The notes: generated from the sequence alone by a model not told the origin. Shown: positions 1 to 10,697, numbered from the stretch's first letter. The stretch is DNA of 64,000 nt from Sporosarcina sp. (GCA_029263895.1 JARIDO010000035.1:186001-250000), one strand, 5' to 3'. Numbers and translations are program-made.

Positions 1-238
1 TTGCGCCATCTCTAGTTGGTTCTTCATCGGCTTTACGATCCATTTCAATACCTTGAGCTTCAACTTGGTCAAGAAATTCTTCAAATTGTTCCGGTTCCAT
101 TTCAAATACAGCTAATTTTTCAGTTACTTCATCTAACGTTAGTTCACCTGTTTTTTTACCGGCTTCCAACAGGTTAGCTTTTGCTTCCTCAATTGTATGT
201 TCAACTTCCATATCACCAGATAATTCTTTTTTAGTCAT
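1..238 (-). CDS. rpoD: RNA polymerase primary sigma factor RpoD/SigA, N-terminal part (runs off the window)
   Basis: Not in the ORF track because it is open at the window edge. The minus strand from an ATG at 238 reads 79 codons without a stop. It carries a region 1.1-like segment (LTLDEVTEKLAVFEMEPEQF) that in SigA auto-inhibits DNA binding by free sigma. The SD GGAGG lies just upstream. It sits 34 bases after the dnaG stop, the dnaG-sigA order of the Bacillus macromolecular synthesis operon. The promoter-binding regions 2-4 are outside the window, so identity rests on region 1.1 and the neighbour. Confidence 0.9.
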   Translation of the reverse strand, partial: MTKKELSGDMEVEHTIEEAKANLLEAGKKTGELTLDEVTEKLAVFEMEPEQFEEFLDQVEAQGIEMDRKADEEPTRDGA

Positions 239-272
239 CTTACCCGTTCCTCCTTAGTACACCGGAATACGC

Positions 273-2090
273 CTATAAGGCTGTAAATGATTTCCGGAGC
301 TGAATTATTTCCCTGGCCAGCTCCAGCGCCCGGGTATGATCTTTCATTTTTTCTGCTTCTTTAGATTCATGCATCTTTGTTTCGATTAATAATTTAATCT
401 TATAACGCTCTAAATGATGGATGCAATCTTTAATCTCTTCATCTACATGTTCCGGATCTCTTTCGACCATAGCTGCCTCTAATACAATTTTTCTTAGATC
501 ACGGTTTTCTAATGATTCAGCGAATCTGTGAAAATCAGGTGTTTTATGTTGCTCATAAAATCCTGCTAAGTGCACGAAAATTGTTTTGTAATCATCCCGT
601 ACAAAAGGAGATTCATTAGAACTACACAACCTATCAAAAAGTTCACCATCATTTAGCATATGAAATAATAGCAATCGTTCCGCCCGTTCAGTGCCGGTTA
701 ACTTACGCTGTGGTACCGCTTTGAAATCTGATTTTTGGCGAGGTTCATTCCGTTGATTGTATTTTTCTTTAGTTGCTTGATGGCCAGCCAATTTTACCAA
801 TTGTTGTTGAATAGACTCAATTGTCACACCCGTTTCTTCAGAGAGTTGCCGAATATATAAGTCTTTTTCAACAGGCGAAGTTCGTAAAACCAATTCTTCG
901 AGTACTTCATGAATATATTGTAAAACATCATTCTCATACGACAAATTCTTGTTACGTTTTGCATATGACATGATGAAAGACATAAAAGAATGTGGATTTC
1001 CAATTACTTTTTCTTGAAAAGCTTCTCCACCATATTGAGAAATATAATCATCGGGATCCATTTTTCCTGGTAGTAGTGCAATTTGGACATTCATATCTTT
1101 CTTCGCAATTAGATGAGCAAAGCGCTTTGCGGCTTCCCAGCCAGCATCATCACCATCGCAACAAATAATAACCTCTTTTGATATTCGTTTTAACTTTACT
1201 AAATGCGTTTCCGACAAAGATGTCCCCATAACTGCAACTGAATTTGTTACACCAATTCGATCGGCAGAAATGGTATCCATAAAACCTTCAAACAGTATTA
1301 CTTTACCCGTTTTCCTTACGTTAAGACGTGCATTGTGAAAATTGTATAAAATTTGACTCTTTTCAAATATGGGGGTTTCTGGACTATTTAAGTATTTAGC
1401 TTCATTTTTAGTCTGTTGAAGCGTTCGTCCAGAAAAACCAACAACGTTTCCGTTGTCATCTCGTAACGGAAACATTATCCTACCCCGAAAGCGATCGAAA
1501 TAGCCTGTCCCATCTTCTTTCATAATAGCTAGACCTGCTTGTTCCATTTCTTTCATGTTAAAGTTCTTCCTCTTTAACAAAGAAGTAAGCGCCTCTCTAT
1601 CGTGTAGTGACCATCCGATACCATATTTTTCGATACTCTCTCTTGTAAATCCTCTTTTTTCAAGATATTCAAGTGCTTCTTCGCCTTCGATTGTATTTAA
1701 CAGCAAATGATTATAGAAATTCGCTGTTAAATCATGGGCTTCTAATAATTTCTTGTGCTCATGATTTTTGGGCGTTTGGGCTATCTGGCTTATAGAATCA
1801 TCAATTTCAATGCCTGTTCGATCGGCAAGTTTGATAACAGCATCTGTGAATGGAGTATTTTCAATATCCATTACGAAAGTGATAGCATTCCCACTAGCAC
1901 CACAACCAAAACAATGAAATATCTGCTTATCTTCAGAAACAGAAAATGAAGGAGAATTCTCACCATGGAATGGGCATAATCCAAACCAATTTCTACCTCT
2001 TTTGGTCAACTGGACATATTCACCAATTAAATCCACAATATCAGTGTTCGACCGAACAGATTCAATTATTTCTTCCGGTATCCTCGTCAT
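273..2090 (-). CDS. dnaG: DNA primase DnaG
   Basis: Synthesises RNA primers for lagging-strand replication at the fork with DnaB/DnaC-type helicase. The 605-residue length is usual for the family. The N-terminal CHC2 zinc-binding domain shows C39, H42, C60 and C63 (CPFH and CFGC). The central TOPRIM fold shows the EGFMD glutamate motif and the acidic DGDDAG motif. The C-terminal part, roughly residue 440 on, is the less conserved helicase-interaction domain. It is directly upstream of rpoD on the same strand and presumably cotranscribed. The UPF0178-type gene (yqxD) that lies next to dnaG in B. subtilis is not present here. Confidence 0.97.
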   Translation of the reverse strand: MTRIPEEIIESVRSNTDIVDLIGEYVQLTKRGRNWFGLCPFHGENSPSFSVSEDKQIFHCFGCGASGNAITFVMDIENTPFTDAVIKLADRTGIEIDDSISQIAQTPKNHEHKKLLEAHDLTANFYNHLLLNTIEGEEALEYLEKRGFTRESIEKYGIGWSLHDREALTSLLKRKNFNMKEMEQAGLAIMKEDGTGYFDRFRGRIMFPLRDDNGNVVGFSGRTLQQTKNEAKYLNSPETPIFEKSQILYNFHNARLNVRKTGKVILFEGFMDTISADRIGVTNSVAVMGTSLSETHLVKLKRISKEVIICCDGDDAGWEAAKRFAHLIAKKDMNVQIALLPGKMDPDDYISQYGGEAFQEKVIGNPHSFMSFIMSYAKRNKNLSYENDVLQYIHEVLEELVLRTSPVEKDLYIRQLSEETGVTIESIQQQLVKLAGHQATKEKYNQRNEPRQKSDFKAVPQRKLTGTERAERLLLFHMLNDGELFDRLCSSNESPFVRDDYKTIFVHLAGFYEQHKTPDFHRFAESLENRDLRKIVLEAAMVERDPEHVDEEIKDCIHHLERYKIKLLIETKMHESKEAEKMKDHTRALELAREIIQLRKSFTAL

Positions 2091-2258
2091 TCCATCACCA
2101 TTTCTTAGTATATCTAATTAAATTCTAGATATCTTTCAATAATCCTTCTAATTCGACAAATTTCTCACGTTTATTCTTCGAAACTATTATATTACATGAA
2201 TAACCCGTTAAATGATAGTATATAGCTTTATTTAAACATTCCTTTTTTTTGCGTAAAA

Positions 2259-2291
2259 GAAGAACCAATCTGTCATAGACAGCGGTTCTTT
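2259..2291 (-). terminator. Intrinsic terminator after the PPDK regulatory protein gene
   Basis: On the minus strand AAGAACC and CTGTC pair with GACAG and GGTTCTT around a short loop. The hairpin starts a few bases after the stop codon at 2299 and is followed by a T-rich stretch. It separates the ccpN-yqfL unit from dnaG. Confidence 0.8.
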
Positions 2292-2298
2292 TTAATCA

Positions 2299-3114
2299 TT
2301 ATTTATAGCGCGTAGAGATTTCTCCAAGAATAATATTTGCCGTTTCTTCAACAGCTCGGTTTGTTACATCAATTACAGAGCAACCTATCTTCTCAACCAC
2401 TTTTTCAAAATGAGTGATTTCATGCTTAATTCGGCTAACCTGTGCATAATTTGCATCATCTTTCAATCCTAGTGTGATGAGCCTCTCACGACGTATTGAA
2501 TTTAACTTGTCCGGTGAAATGACTAATCCGAAACATTTCCCAGCTTCCACACTGTAAAGTTCAATGGGTGGGTCTACCTCAGGTACAAGTGGTACATTCG
2601 CTACTTTATACCCTTTATGTGCTAAATACTGAGACAACGGCGTTTTGGATGTCCTTGATATTCCTACAAGTACAATATCCGCTTTCGTTATACCTCTAGG
2701 GTCTCTACCATCATCGTATTTCACTGCAAATTCAATTGCTTCAATCTTTTTAAAATAATCATCATCTAATTGTCGAACTAAACCGGGTTCTTCAAACGGA
2801 CTTTCGTTTAAAAAGCTTCCAAGCCCTTCAAATAGTGGCCCCATTAAATCAACAGAAAAAACTTGTTGAATCTCGCATTGTTCTTTCAGCTTTGCGCGCA
2901 TCGTTTTTTTAACAAGTGTATAAATAATAACTGCATCTTGCTGTTGGGCTAAATATGCAATTTCGTTTAGTTGTGACTCATCCTCAACATGAGAAAAACG
3001 TTTCATGGATATCGTTTCCAAGTCACTTCTATATTGACTTGCCGCTGCTTTAGCTACTAAATCTGCTGTCTCCCCTATTGAATCCGAGACGATGAATATT
3101 GTTAAATTTTTCAT
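2299..3114 (-). CDS. yqfL: Pyruvate, phosphate dikinase regulatory protein (kinase/phosphorylase, DUF299 family)
   Basis: Bifunctional serine/threonine kinase and Pi-dependent phosphorylase family that switches pyruvate phosphate dikinase or PEP synthase between active and inactive forms using ADP. The protein is 271 residues from the start chosen here and has the characteristic P-loop GISRTSKTP at residues 151-159. The ORF track starts nine codons earlier, but AGGGGGAA lies six bases before ATG 3114 and the resulting N-terminus MKNLTIFIVSDS fits the family. It follows ccpN, as in B. subtilis, where this protein works with CcpN in gluconeogenic control. No PPDK gene is in the window, so the exact target cannot be told. 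Confidence 0.9.
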   Translation of the reverse strand: MKNLTIFIVSDSIGETADLVAKAAASQYRSDLETISMKRFSHVEDESQLNEIAYLAQQQDAVIIYTLVKKTMRAKLKEQCEIQQVFSVDLMGPLFEGLGSFLNESPFEEPGLVRQLDDDYFKKIEAIEFAVKYDDGRDPRGITKADIVLVGISRTSKTPLSQYLAHKGYKVANVPLVPEVDPPIELYSVEAGKCFGLVISPDKLNSIRRERLITLGLKDDANYAQVSRIKHEITHFEKVVEKIGCSVIDVTNRAVEETANIILGEISTRYK

Positions 3115-3124
3115 GGTATTCCCC

Positions 3125-3754
3125 CTATAATTCGTGATCATCTGCTAGCGATAAAAAGGCTGCAGTAATATTGGTCTTTGTCACTCTTCCAACTACTTCT
3201 AGACCATCACCTTTAGTTACCACGACAGGGAGCGAATCAATTTGTTTTGCCATCATTTTTTTCGCGACCTGTAAAAGTGTATCCTGCTTACCGCAATATG
3301 TGATATTTGGCATACGCGTCATAATGACATGTACAGGGATTTTCTCTAATTCGTTTGTACCAATACTCGTTCGTAATAAATCTTTTCTAGATAATACTCC
3401 TGTTAGTAAAGAGTCCTTGTCTACAACAAAAAGGGTTCCTACATCTTCAAGGAACATATGACAAATCGCATCATAAACGGATACATTTTCCGCAACTACC
3501 ACAGGAGTGGACTGAAAGTCTTTCACCTTCATGCCAATCATACTGTCAGCAACAGATTGTATTGATTTTTTTCCGGAATAGAAATAGCCTACTCTTGGTC
3601 TCGCGTCCAAAAAACCTGCCATTGTCAAAATTGCTAAATCAGGTCTGATTGTCGCTCTTGCAAGATTTAATCGTTCTGCAATTTGCTCTCCTGTAATTGG
3701 ACCATCAGCTTTTACAATTTCGAGAATTTCAGTCTGTCGCTTATTGAGTTCCAT
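3125..3754 (-). CDS. ccpN: Transcriptional repressor CcpN (HTH plus paired CBS domains)
   Basis: In B. subtilis CcpN represses gluconeogenic genes (gapB, pckA) when glucose is present. The protein has an N-terminal winged helix (GPITGEQIAERLNLARATIR, about residues 17-36) followed by two CBS domains that probably bind adenine nucleotides. The ORF track starts at GTG 3763, but that codon lies two bases after the purine run; ATG 3754 has GGCGGTG six bases upstream and gives 209 residues. The GTG start would match the remembered length of the B. subtilis protein, so the start is uncertain by three codons. It lies ten bases upstream of yqfL, and its promoter region faces glyQS. Confidence 0.92.
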   Translation of the reverse strand: MELNKRQTEILEIVKADGPITGEQIAERLNLARATIRPDLAILTMAGFLDARPRVGYFYSGKKSIQSVADSMIGMKVKDFQSTPVVVAENVSVYDAICHMFLEDVGTLFVVDKDSLLTGVLSRKDLLRTSIGTNELEKIPVHVIMTRMPNITYCGKQDTLLQVAKKMMAKQIDSLPVVVTKGDGLEVVGRVTKTNITAAFLSLADDHEL

Positions 3755-3818
3755 TTTAGTCACCGCCCTAAGCGTTCAATTCGTTCTACTCGACTAGTAT
3801 ATACGAATTTAGTCAGTA

Positions 3819-3847
3819 TTGCTAAGAAAGTTGAACCATGCTATACT
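3819..3847 (+). promoter_or_regulatory. Sigma-A promoter of glyQS leader
   Basis: A -35 element TTGCTA and -10 element TATACT are separated by exactly 17 bases. They place the transcription start near 3854, just before the T-box leader. Confidence 0.65.
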
Positions 3848-3853
3848 AATTTA

Positions 3854-4050
3854 CAATTGAATAGGTAATGATAGGACAATAACTAGCGTCAATTAAAAGC
3901 GAACGGGCATAGTGAGAGACCGTACTGATGTGAAAAGGCACCCTTGAACCAATTATTCATTAAAGTGAGCTTGTAGCTAAGCTAAACAGGGTGGAACCGC
4001 GGGTATTTATGCACTCGTCCCTGGACAACATGTCCAGGGATGAGTGCTTA
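3854..4050 (+). promoter_or_regulatory. Glycine T-box riboswitch leader
   Basis: The T-box antiterminator sequence AGGGTGGAACCGCG is at 3988-4001. It is followed by a terminator hairpin (GCACTCGTCCCTGGACA paired with TGTCCAGGGATGAGTGC) and a T-rich run at 4048-4055. Such leaders bind uncharged tRNA and let transcription continue when the amino acid is scarce. The triplet GGC at 3937-3939, in the context GAAAAGGCACC typical of a specifier loop, is the likely specifier and decodes glycine, matching the downstream gene. The full stem I fold was not computed. Confidence 0.93.
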
Positions 4051-4070
4051 TTTTAATTGGAGGGATTATT

Positions 4071-5447
4071 ATGTCGATGGAACAAATCGTAAATTTAGCA
4101 AAACAAAGAGGTTTTGTATTTCCAGGCTCTGATATTTATGGAGGTTTGGCAAATACATGGGATTACGGTCCCCTTGGAATCGAGTTAAAAAACAATATAA
4201 AAAAAGCATGGTGGTTGAAATTCGTTCAAGAATCACCACATAACGTCGGTCTTGATGCTGCAATTTTAATGAATCCTAAAGTATGGGAAGCATCAGGTCA
4301 CATTGGTAACTTTAATGACCCTATGATTGACTGTAAAAAATGTAAAACACGTCATCGTGCTGATAAACTAATTGAAGATGCGCTCGACGAAAAAGGAATC
4401 GAAATGATTGTTGACGGTTTATCTTTCGATAAAATGGCGGAATTAATTAATGAACATAATGTAAAATGTCCATCATGTGGTGCGATGGACTACACAGACA
4501 TACGTCAATTCAACCTAATGTTTAAAACATCTCAAGGCGTAACGGATTCATCTTCTAATGATATCTTCTTACGACCAGAAACTGCACAAGGAATCTTTGT
4601 TAACTTTAAAAATGTACAGCGATCTATGCGCAAAAAAATGCCTTTTGGCATTGCACAAATCGGGAAAAGTTTTAGAAATGAAATAACACCTGGTAATTTT
4701 ACATTTAGAACACGCGAATTTGAACAAATGGAACTGGAATTCTTTTGCAAGCCCGGTGAAGATATGGAATGGTATGCATTCTGGCGAGATTTTTCAAAAG
4801 AGTGGTTGCTAAAACTCGGATTAATTGAAACAAATATGCGTTTACGTGAACACGATGAAGATGAACTATCCCACTACTCTAAAGGAACAGTAGATATCGA
4901 ATATAAATTCCCGTTTGGGTGGGGAGAACTATGGGGCATTGCAAATCGAACAGATTTTGATTTAAAACGTCACATGGAGCACTCAGGTGAAGACTTTAAT
5001 TATCAAGATCCAATTACAAATGAAAAGTTTGTACCTTATTGTATCGAACCGTCATTAGGAGCTGATCGAGTAACACTTGCGTTCCTATGCGATGCATATG
5101 CGGAAGAAGAGCTTGAAAATGATGATAAGCGAACAGTTCTACGCTTCCATCCAGCACTGGCACCTGTTAAAGCAGCTATTCTACCCTTATCAAAAAAGTT
5201 AGCTGAAGGCGCGGATGACGTCTATTCTGAATTACGCAAGCACTTCGTTGTTCAATATGACGACGCACAATCTATCGGTAGACGCTACAGAAGACAAGAT
5301 GAAATTGGTACTCCTTTCTGCATCACATATGATTTTGACTCTGAGGAAGATCGTCAAGTAACAGTTAGGCATCGCGATTCAATGGAACAAGTTAGAATGC
5401 CAATTGACGACGTAAAGGACTACATCGCAAAACATCTTCAATTCTAA
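4071..5447 (+). CDS. glyQS: Glycine--tRNA ligase, single-chain class II type
   Basis: Charges tRNA-Gly. This 458-residue homodimeric form belongs to the class IIa synthetase family, unlike the two-subunit GlyQ/GlyS enzyme of B. subtilis at the same locus. Class II motifs are visible: motif 2 around FRNEITPG and [10 protein letters not shown], and motif 3 [11 protein letters not shown]. Cysteine pairs CKKC and CPSC in the insert after residue 90 suggest a metal site. The ORF track starts at 4044, but GGAGGG precedes ATG 4071, giving MSMEQIVN. Expression is controlled by the T-box leader directly upstream. Confidence 0.96.
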   Translation: MSMEQIVNLAKQRGFVFPGSDIYGGLANTWDYGPLGIELKNNIKKAWWLKFVQESPHNVGLDAAILMNPKVWEASGHIGNFNDPMIDCKKCKTRHRADKLIEDALDEKGIEMIVDGLSFDKMAELINEHNVKCPSCGAMDYTDIRQFNLMFKTSQGVTDSSSNDIFLRPETAQGIFVNFKNVQRSMRKKMPFGIAQIGKSFRNEITPGNFTFRTREFEQMELEFFCKPGEDMEWYAFWRDFSKEWLLKLGLIETNMRLREHDEDELSHYSKGTVDIEYKFPFGWGELWGIANRTDFDLKRHMEHSGEDFNYQDPITNEKFVPYCIEPSLGADRVTLAFLCDAYAEEELENDDKRTVLRFHPALAPVKAAILPLSKKLAEGADDVYSELRKHFVVQYDDAQSIGRRYRRQDEIGTPFCITYDFDSEEDRQVTVRHRDSMEQVRMPIDDVKDYIAKHLQF

Positions 5448-5462
5448 TATGAGCCAACCAAT

Positions 5463-5504
5463 AAAACGGAGAAAAAGGATTAATCATCCTCTTTCTCCGT
5501 TTTT
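5463..5504. terminator. Bidirectional terminator between glyQS and recO
   Basis: AAAACGGAGAAA and AGGAT pair with ATCCT and TTTCTCCGTTTT, leaving a five-base loop. The flanking A and T runs make it usable from both strands. Its 3' half lies inside the last codons of recO (stop at 5480), so the recO C-terminus is partly set by terminator sequence. Confidence 0.9.
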
Positions 5505-6274
5505 CCGTTGTTTGGCAATAATGCTGGTGTGTTGTTCAATTGATCTAAAAAAGTTTTAGACTTTAAATGTATTCCAACTTGTTCATCATATACGGTACGC
5601 GTGAGTTTTTTCATGAACTCTTTTGTCTCTTTTTTTAATGATAAATTTCCAATGGCCAAAATCGGCACTTTGTAAAATGTTCGTAAAAGCTTTACTTGTG
5701 TTGGCGATAATCGAACTAAATAATGATCTAAATGAAAACATCTGTGACAAAGAAAACCAATTTCTTTAAAAGAAAATCCAAATTCCCCTTCTGTCGAGCC
5801 ACAACGAGCACATTGATGTAGCGTAGGATAAATACCAGCGACTGGAAGCATCTTCCACTCGACAAATAATGTAATTGCAGCCGGATCATATTCTTCGTTA
5901 ATTGCATGAAGAGAGCTTTCTAATAACTCAAATAGTCCGTGTCTAGCATTATTTTCATCTGTTAAACGATCGATTAACTCCATAATATAACTTGCATAGG
6001 CAGTAGCTTCCAGATCAGTTCTAATATGTCTATAAGAATCAATCTGTTCACCTTGATCTAAAGTTCCCATTCCACGACCACTTCGAATCAGAAAATGCCC
6101 ATGTGTAAAAGGTTGCGTAATTGCAGCTAAACGACTTGCGGGTTTCTTTGCACCACGAGCCATCGCTGTAACTTTTCCAGCTTCCTTCGTAAATATCGTT
6201 ACAATTTTGTGAGATTCACCATAAGGGATACTTCTGAGGATGATACCTTCCCATCGATTTAGAATAGAAACCAT
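5480..6274 (-). CDS. recO: DNA repair and recombination mediator RecO
   Basis: Loads RecA on SSB-coated DNA with RecR/RecF and anneals complementary strands. The 264-residue product has the N-terminal OB fold (WEGIILRSIPYGES) and the zinc-finger cysteines CARCG and CHRC near residues 155-180. The start is doubtful: the only ATG (6274) directly abuts the SD AAAGGAGG with no spacer. The in-frame ATT at 6265 lies nine bases after the SD, and its N-terminus aligns with MLTKCEGI of remembered B. subtilis RecO. The ORF-track coordinates are kept here; the alternative is 5480-6265. era follows upstream after 40 bases. Confidence 0.93.
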   Translation of the reverse strand: MVSILNRWEGIILRSIPYGESHKIVTIFTKEAGKVTAMARGAKKPASRLAAITQPFTHGHFLIRSGRGMGTLDQGEQIDSYRHIRTDLEATAYASYIMELIDRLTDENNARHGLFELLESSLHAINEEYDPAAITLFVEWKMLPVAGIYPTLHQCARCGSTEGEFGFSFKEIGFLCHRCFHLDHYLVRLSPTQVKLLRTFYKVPILAIGNLSLKKETKEFMKKLTRTVYDEQVGIHLKSKTFLDQLNNTPALLPNNGKTEKEDD

Positions 6275-6314
6275 CCTCCTTTATAAAAAGTAGTTACTAA
6301 TGCTGAAGTACTAA

Positions 6315-7635
<1,321 letters not shown>

Positions 7636-7652
7636 TCATATTAATTAAACAA

Positions 7653-8000
7653 TTAAAACCATTTGGGTATAAAAAGCATGAGACCTATAATTGCACTAGT
7701 TATTGCAAAAATCAATACTGCTCCTGCGGCCAAGTCTTTCGCTAATCCTGCTAATGGATGGTGCTCTGACGTCACTAGGTCGACAACTCTCTCAATTGCA
7801 GCATTGACCATTTCTAATGATAGCATTCCCGCGATTAGAATGATGACTATGAACCATTCCAGTTGAGTTAGACCTGTAAGCAGTCCCGTCGACATTACAA
7901 TTATGGTAGCAATCAAATGCACCTTGAAATTTCTGTCTTTATTTGAAGCATGAAGGATTCCATTCCAAGCATAAACAAAAGCTCGAAAAAAATTGCGCAT
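7653..8000 (-). CDS. dgkA: Undecaprenol/diacylglycerol kinase family membrane protein
   Basis: In Gram-positive bacteria this family phosphorylates undecaprenol, recycling the lipid carrier for cell-wall synthesis. The 115-residue protein has three hydrophobic helices and the family motif SLEMVNAAIERVVDL with the catalytic Glu. The ORF track begins eight codons earlier, but GAGAGGTGA lies eight bases before ATG 8000, so MRNFFRAFVYAWNGI is the N-terminus. With this start it no longer overlaps ybeY, whose stop is at 8008. Confidence 0.92.
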   Translation of the reverse strand: MRNFFRAFVYAWNGILHASNKDRNFKVHLIATIIVMSTGLLTGLTQLEWFIVIILIAGMLSLEMVNAAIERVVDLVTSEHHPLAGLAKDLAAGAVLIFAITSAIIGLMLFIPKWF

Positions 8001-8007
8001 TACTGGC

Positions 8008-8478
8008 TCACCTCTCCAGCCCAAAAGATGCTAATATTTCATTTTGTCTACCAAACATTTCCGCCTCTTCCGCCTCGTTCATGTGATCATAACCGAGTAG
8101 ATGGAGGAAACCATGTAATGCGAGGAAGCCTATTTCTCTATGATAGTCATGTCCATACTCCTTGGCTTGTCTCATGGCAGTATCAACCGAAATGAGAATA
8201 TCGCCTAATACTCTAGGCATTCCTTCAATTTCCTTAATCTCGATTTCACCTTCAGATGTCTCTTCTAATGCAAATGAAATGACATCCGTAGAAGCATTTT
8301 TACCTCGATATTCTGCATTTATTTGTTGAATTTCACTATCCGACATAAATGTGATTGAAAGCTCTAATTCACCAATTAATTTCTCTTCAGTGGCAGCATG
8401 AAGTAAAAGTTTTGTTATTAATTCCTTTGTTACATCATTCACTCTTGACACTTCATCATCAAAATAAATCTCTAGCAT
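8008..8478 (-). CDS. ybeY: Endoribonuclease YbeY
   Basis: Zinc-dependent single-strand RNase involved in 16S rRNA 3' processing and ribosome quality control, acting with Era. The 156-residue protein carries the family signature HGFLHLLGYDH, whose three histidines bind the metal, after the conserved STDVISF segment. It lies between pgpH and dgkA in the conserved phoH-pgpH-ybeY-dgkA-cdd-era order, probably one operon. Confidence 0.96.
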   Translation of the reverse strand: MLEIYFDDEVSRVNDVTKELITKLLLHAATEEKLIGELELSITFMSDSEIQQINAEYRGKNASTDVISFALEETSEGEIEIKEIEGMPRVLGDILISVDTAMRQAKEYGHDYHREIGFLALHGFLHLLGYDHMNEAEEAEMFGRQNEILASFGLER

Positions 8479-8497
8479 CTCTTCACTCCTAACACGT

Positions 8498-10621
8498 TTA
8501 CTCTGGATATTCTATTCGGTTATGGAACGTTCCGTTTAGCGTTTCACAAAATACACGTTCTGCTTTCTTTAATTCTTTCATTGATATGTCACATTCATCA
8601 AACTGACCATCTTTCAGTTTTTCTGAAATAATCGATTTAACAAGACTTGCAATTTTATCAGTAGTTGGCTCTTTCATTGATCTTACAGCGGCTTCAACAC
8701 TATCTGCAACAGAAATAATAGCTATTTCTTTCGTTTGTGGTTTCGGACCAGTATACCTGAAGTCATGTTCATCTACATCAGGGTCTGTTTCCTTCGCTTT
8801 ACTATAAAAGAATTTTAATGTACTTGTACCATGATGTTGTCTCGCTATGTCAATAATTTCAGAAGGCATCTTATGCTTCTCCAAGATCTTCGCCCCATCC
8901 TCTGCATGGGCAATAATAATATCACGACTTTTTTCTGGTGGCAATAAATCATGCGGATTTATTCCTGCATGTTGATTCTCGATGAAAAATCCAGGTCGAA
9001 CTGTTTTCCCGATGTCGTGATAGTAACTCCCAACTCTTGCAAGTAAGCCGTTGGCACCAATTTCTTCACACGCAGCATCAGCCAAGTTTGCTACCATAAT
9101 ACTATGATGGTAAGTACCCGGTGTTATAGTTAAAACTTTTTTCAGTAAAGGATGGTTAGGATTCGATAACTCAATCAACCTCATGTCTGATAATAGCCCA
9201 AATGCTGATTCAAAAAAAGGTAATAAACCTATTGTTAAAGCACCCGAAAGAATACCTGAAGTTGTAGCTGCAATTAAATAAAAGACTAATTCTGATACAT
9301 TATAGGATGATTGTGTCATTAATAAGTAAAAAGCTAAAAATAGTATATTAGAGATAGAAACACTAAGACTAGTTCTCAAAATACTCGAACGTCTACCATT
9401 ACTCCCCAACAAGTACAAACTAACAAGACCACCAAACAGAATATATAATGCAACTTCCATTTGAATAATAGACGCATAACCTTCTTGTAACATCACACCC
9501 GCGGTTGCTGCTGTTATAACCGTAACCATAAGTGCCAAACGCTCATTCGTTAAGATCTTAACTAACAATGGAGCTAATGCTGTTGGGAAAAGGAAAGCTA
9601 ATAAAACATCAAAGTCTTTTTCAATAATAGACAATAATTTCATAACGATTACTAACATGAAAAATACTGACAGAACAATAAATAAAGATTTCTTTTTAAC
9701 AGATACGGATTCATTCCATGTACTAAAATGCAAGTAAATAATTGAACCAATAAATAAGACAAATACAACTAATCCTAACAACGGTTTAATAGAGGTTTGA
9801 TTTTTCAACAGTCCCGATAATTCTAATTGTCGATAAATCTCTTTATCTATGAATTGACCTTCCCTAACAATAACTTGTCCTTGAAGTATACGAGTTGGCT
9901 CGACAGCTAATCTCGCTTCCTCTTTTCGTACTTTAGTTAAATCCTCGTTTTCAATTTCTGTTTCAACTATTAATGTTCGTGCAATCGGAAGAACGTATTG
10001 CAATTCTGGCGAAGGTATAACATTTAATTGTCGCAATTTCCTTTCCACTTCGTTTTGACTTGCGGTTATATTTTCTTTTTTTATAGGATTACTTAGTTCA
10101 TCGCCAACTATTTCTACAATATTCTTTTTAATATTCTCAAGTGTTGCAACATCTAAAGCTAATAATCTTTCAATTGTTTCGTTACTCATCCTTAAGCCAG
10201 GTTCTTTTCCCTCAAGCTCAGTTAGTCTTTTGTTAACTAGCGTAACTTGTTCTTTCAACGTGACATCTTGCGCGGTATCTTGATCTATCTCTTTATTCTC
10301 TAGCGTTTTTGACTCTAGTAAAAAATCAAAAAGTGAGGCGGCAATCGCTTGTCTGTTTTTTGATACCTCTTCTGAAAATTGGTATGCGGTCGCAACTTCA
10401 GAAGCTGCACGTTCCCTCTCCTGCTCAGTTTTAACTGAATCTTCCACAGTTTTTAAAGAGCGAATCGTATTCGTAGCAATTTGAAATTCAGACAGTTCAT
10501 AAGTTTCCTTTTTCACACTACCAAACATTAAAAAGAATAACATAAAACATGACAACACGATAAGGAATAACGATAAGTAAGAAAATTTTAGTGACTTAAT
10601 AAGTTTCCAAGCCGTACGCAT
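8498..10621 (-). CDS. pgpH: 7TM-HD family cyclic di-AMP phosphodiesterase PgpH
   Basis: Membrane HD-domain hydrolase; the Listeria and B. subtilis (YqfF) relatives cleave c-di-AMP. The product is 707 residues. One N-terminal membrane helix is followed by an extracellular 7TMR-HDED domain (about residues 45-270), then seven closely packed helices, then a cytoplasmic HD domain with HSIMVANLADAA and SYYHDIGK. The ORF-track GTG at 10639 lacks an SD; ATG 10621 follows GGGGAG by ten bases and gives MRTAWKLIKSLKF. It sits downstream of phoH across a hairpin that may reduce read-through. Confidence 0.95.
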   Translation of the reverse strand: MRTAWKLIKSLKFSYLSLFLIVLSCFMLFFLMFGSVKKETYELSEFQIATNTIRSLKTVEDSVKTEQERERAASEVATAYQFSEEVSKNRQAIAASLFDFLLESKTLENKEIDQDTAQDVTLKEQVTLVNKRLTELEGKEPGLRMSNETIERLLALDVATLENIKKNIVEIVGDELSNPIKKENITASQNEVERKLRQLNVIPSPELQYVLPIARTLIVETEIENEDLTKVRKEEARLAVEPTRILQGQVIVREGQFIDKEIYRQLELSGLLKNQTSIKPLLGLVVFVLFIGSIIYLHFSTWNESVSVKKKSLFIVLSVFFMLVIVMKLLSIIEKDFDVLLAFLFPTALAPLLVKILTNERLALMVTVITAATAGVMLQEGYASIIQMEVALYILFGGLVSLYLLGSNGRRSSILRTSLSVSISNILFLAFYLLMTQSSYNVSELVFYLIAATTSGILSGALTIGLLPFFESAFGLLSDMRLIELSNPNHPLLKKVLTITPGTYHHSIMVANLADAACEEIGANGLLARVGSYYHDIGKTVRPGFFIENQHAGINPHDLLPPEKSRDIIIAHAEDGAKILEKHKMPSEIIDIARQHHGTSTLKFFYSKAKETDPDVDEHDFRYTGPKPQTKEIAIISVADSVEAAVRSMKEPTTDKIASLVKSIISEKLKDGQFDECDISMKELKKAERVFCETLNGTFHNRIEYPE

Positions 10622-10668
10622 TTCTAACACACTCCCCACATTGTAAATTCAACTTCTATGTAATGACT

Positions 10669-10697
10669 GAAAAAGCAGTCAAGTTAAGATGACTGCT
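10669..10697 (-). terminator. Hairpin overlapping the phoH stop
   Basis: AGCAGTCA pairs with TGACTGCT around an eight-base loop, followed by TTTTC on the minus strand. The 5' arm lies in the final codons of phoH. It may act as a partial terminator between phoH and pgpH. Confidence 0.7.

Noticed and set aside
1755-2128. Plus-strand ORFs of 64 and 60 codons opposite dnaG
   Set aside because: Antisense shadows of the conserved primase zinc-finger region with no SD.
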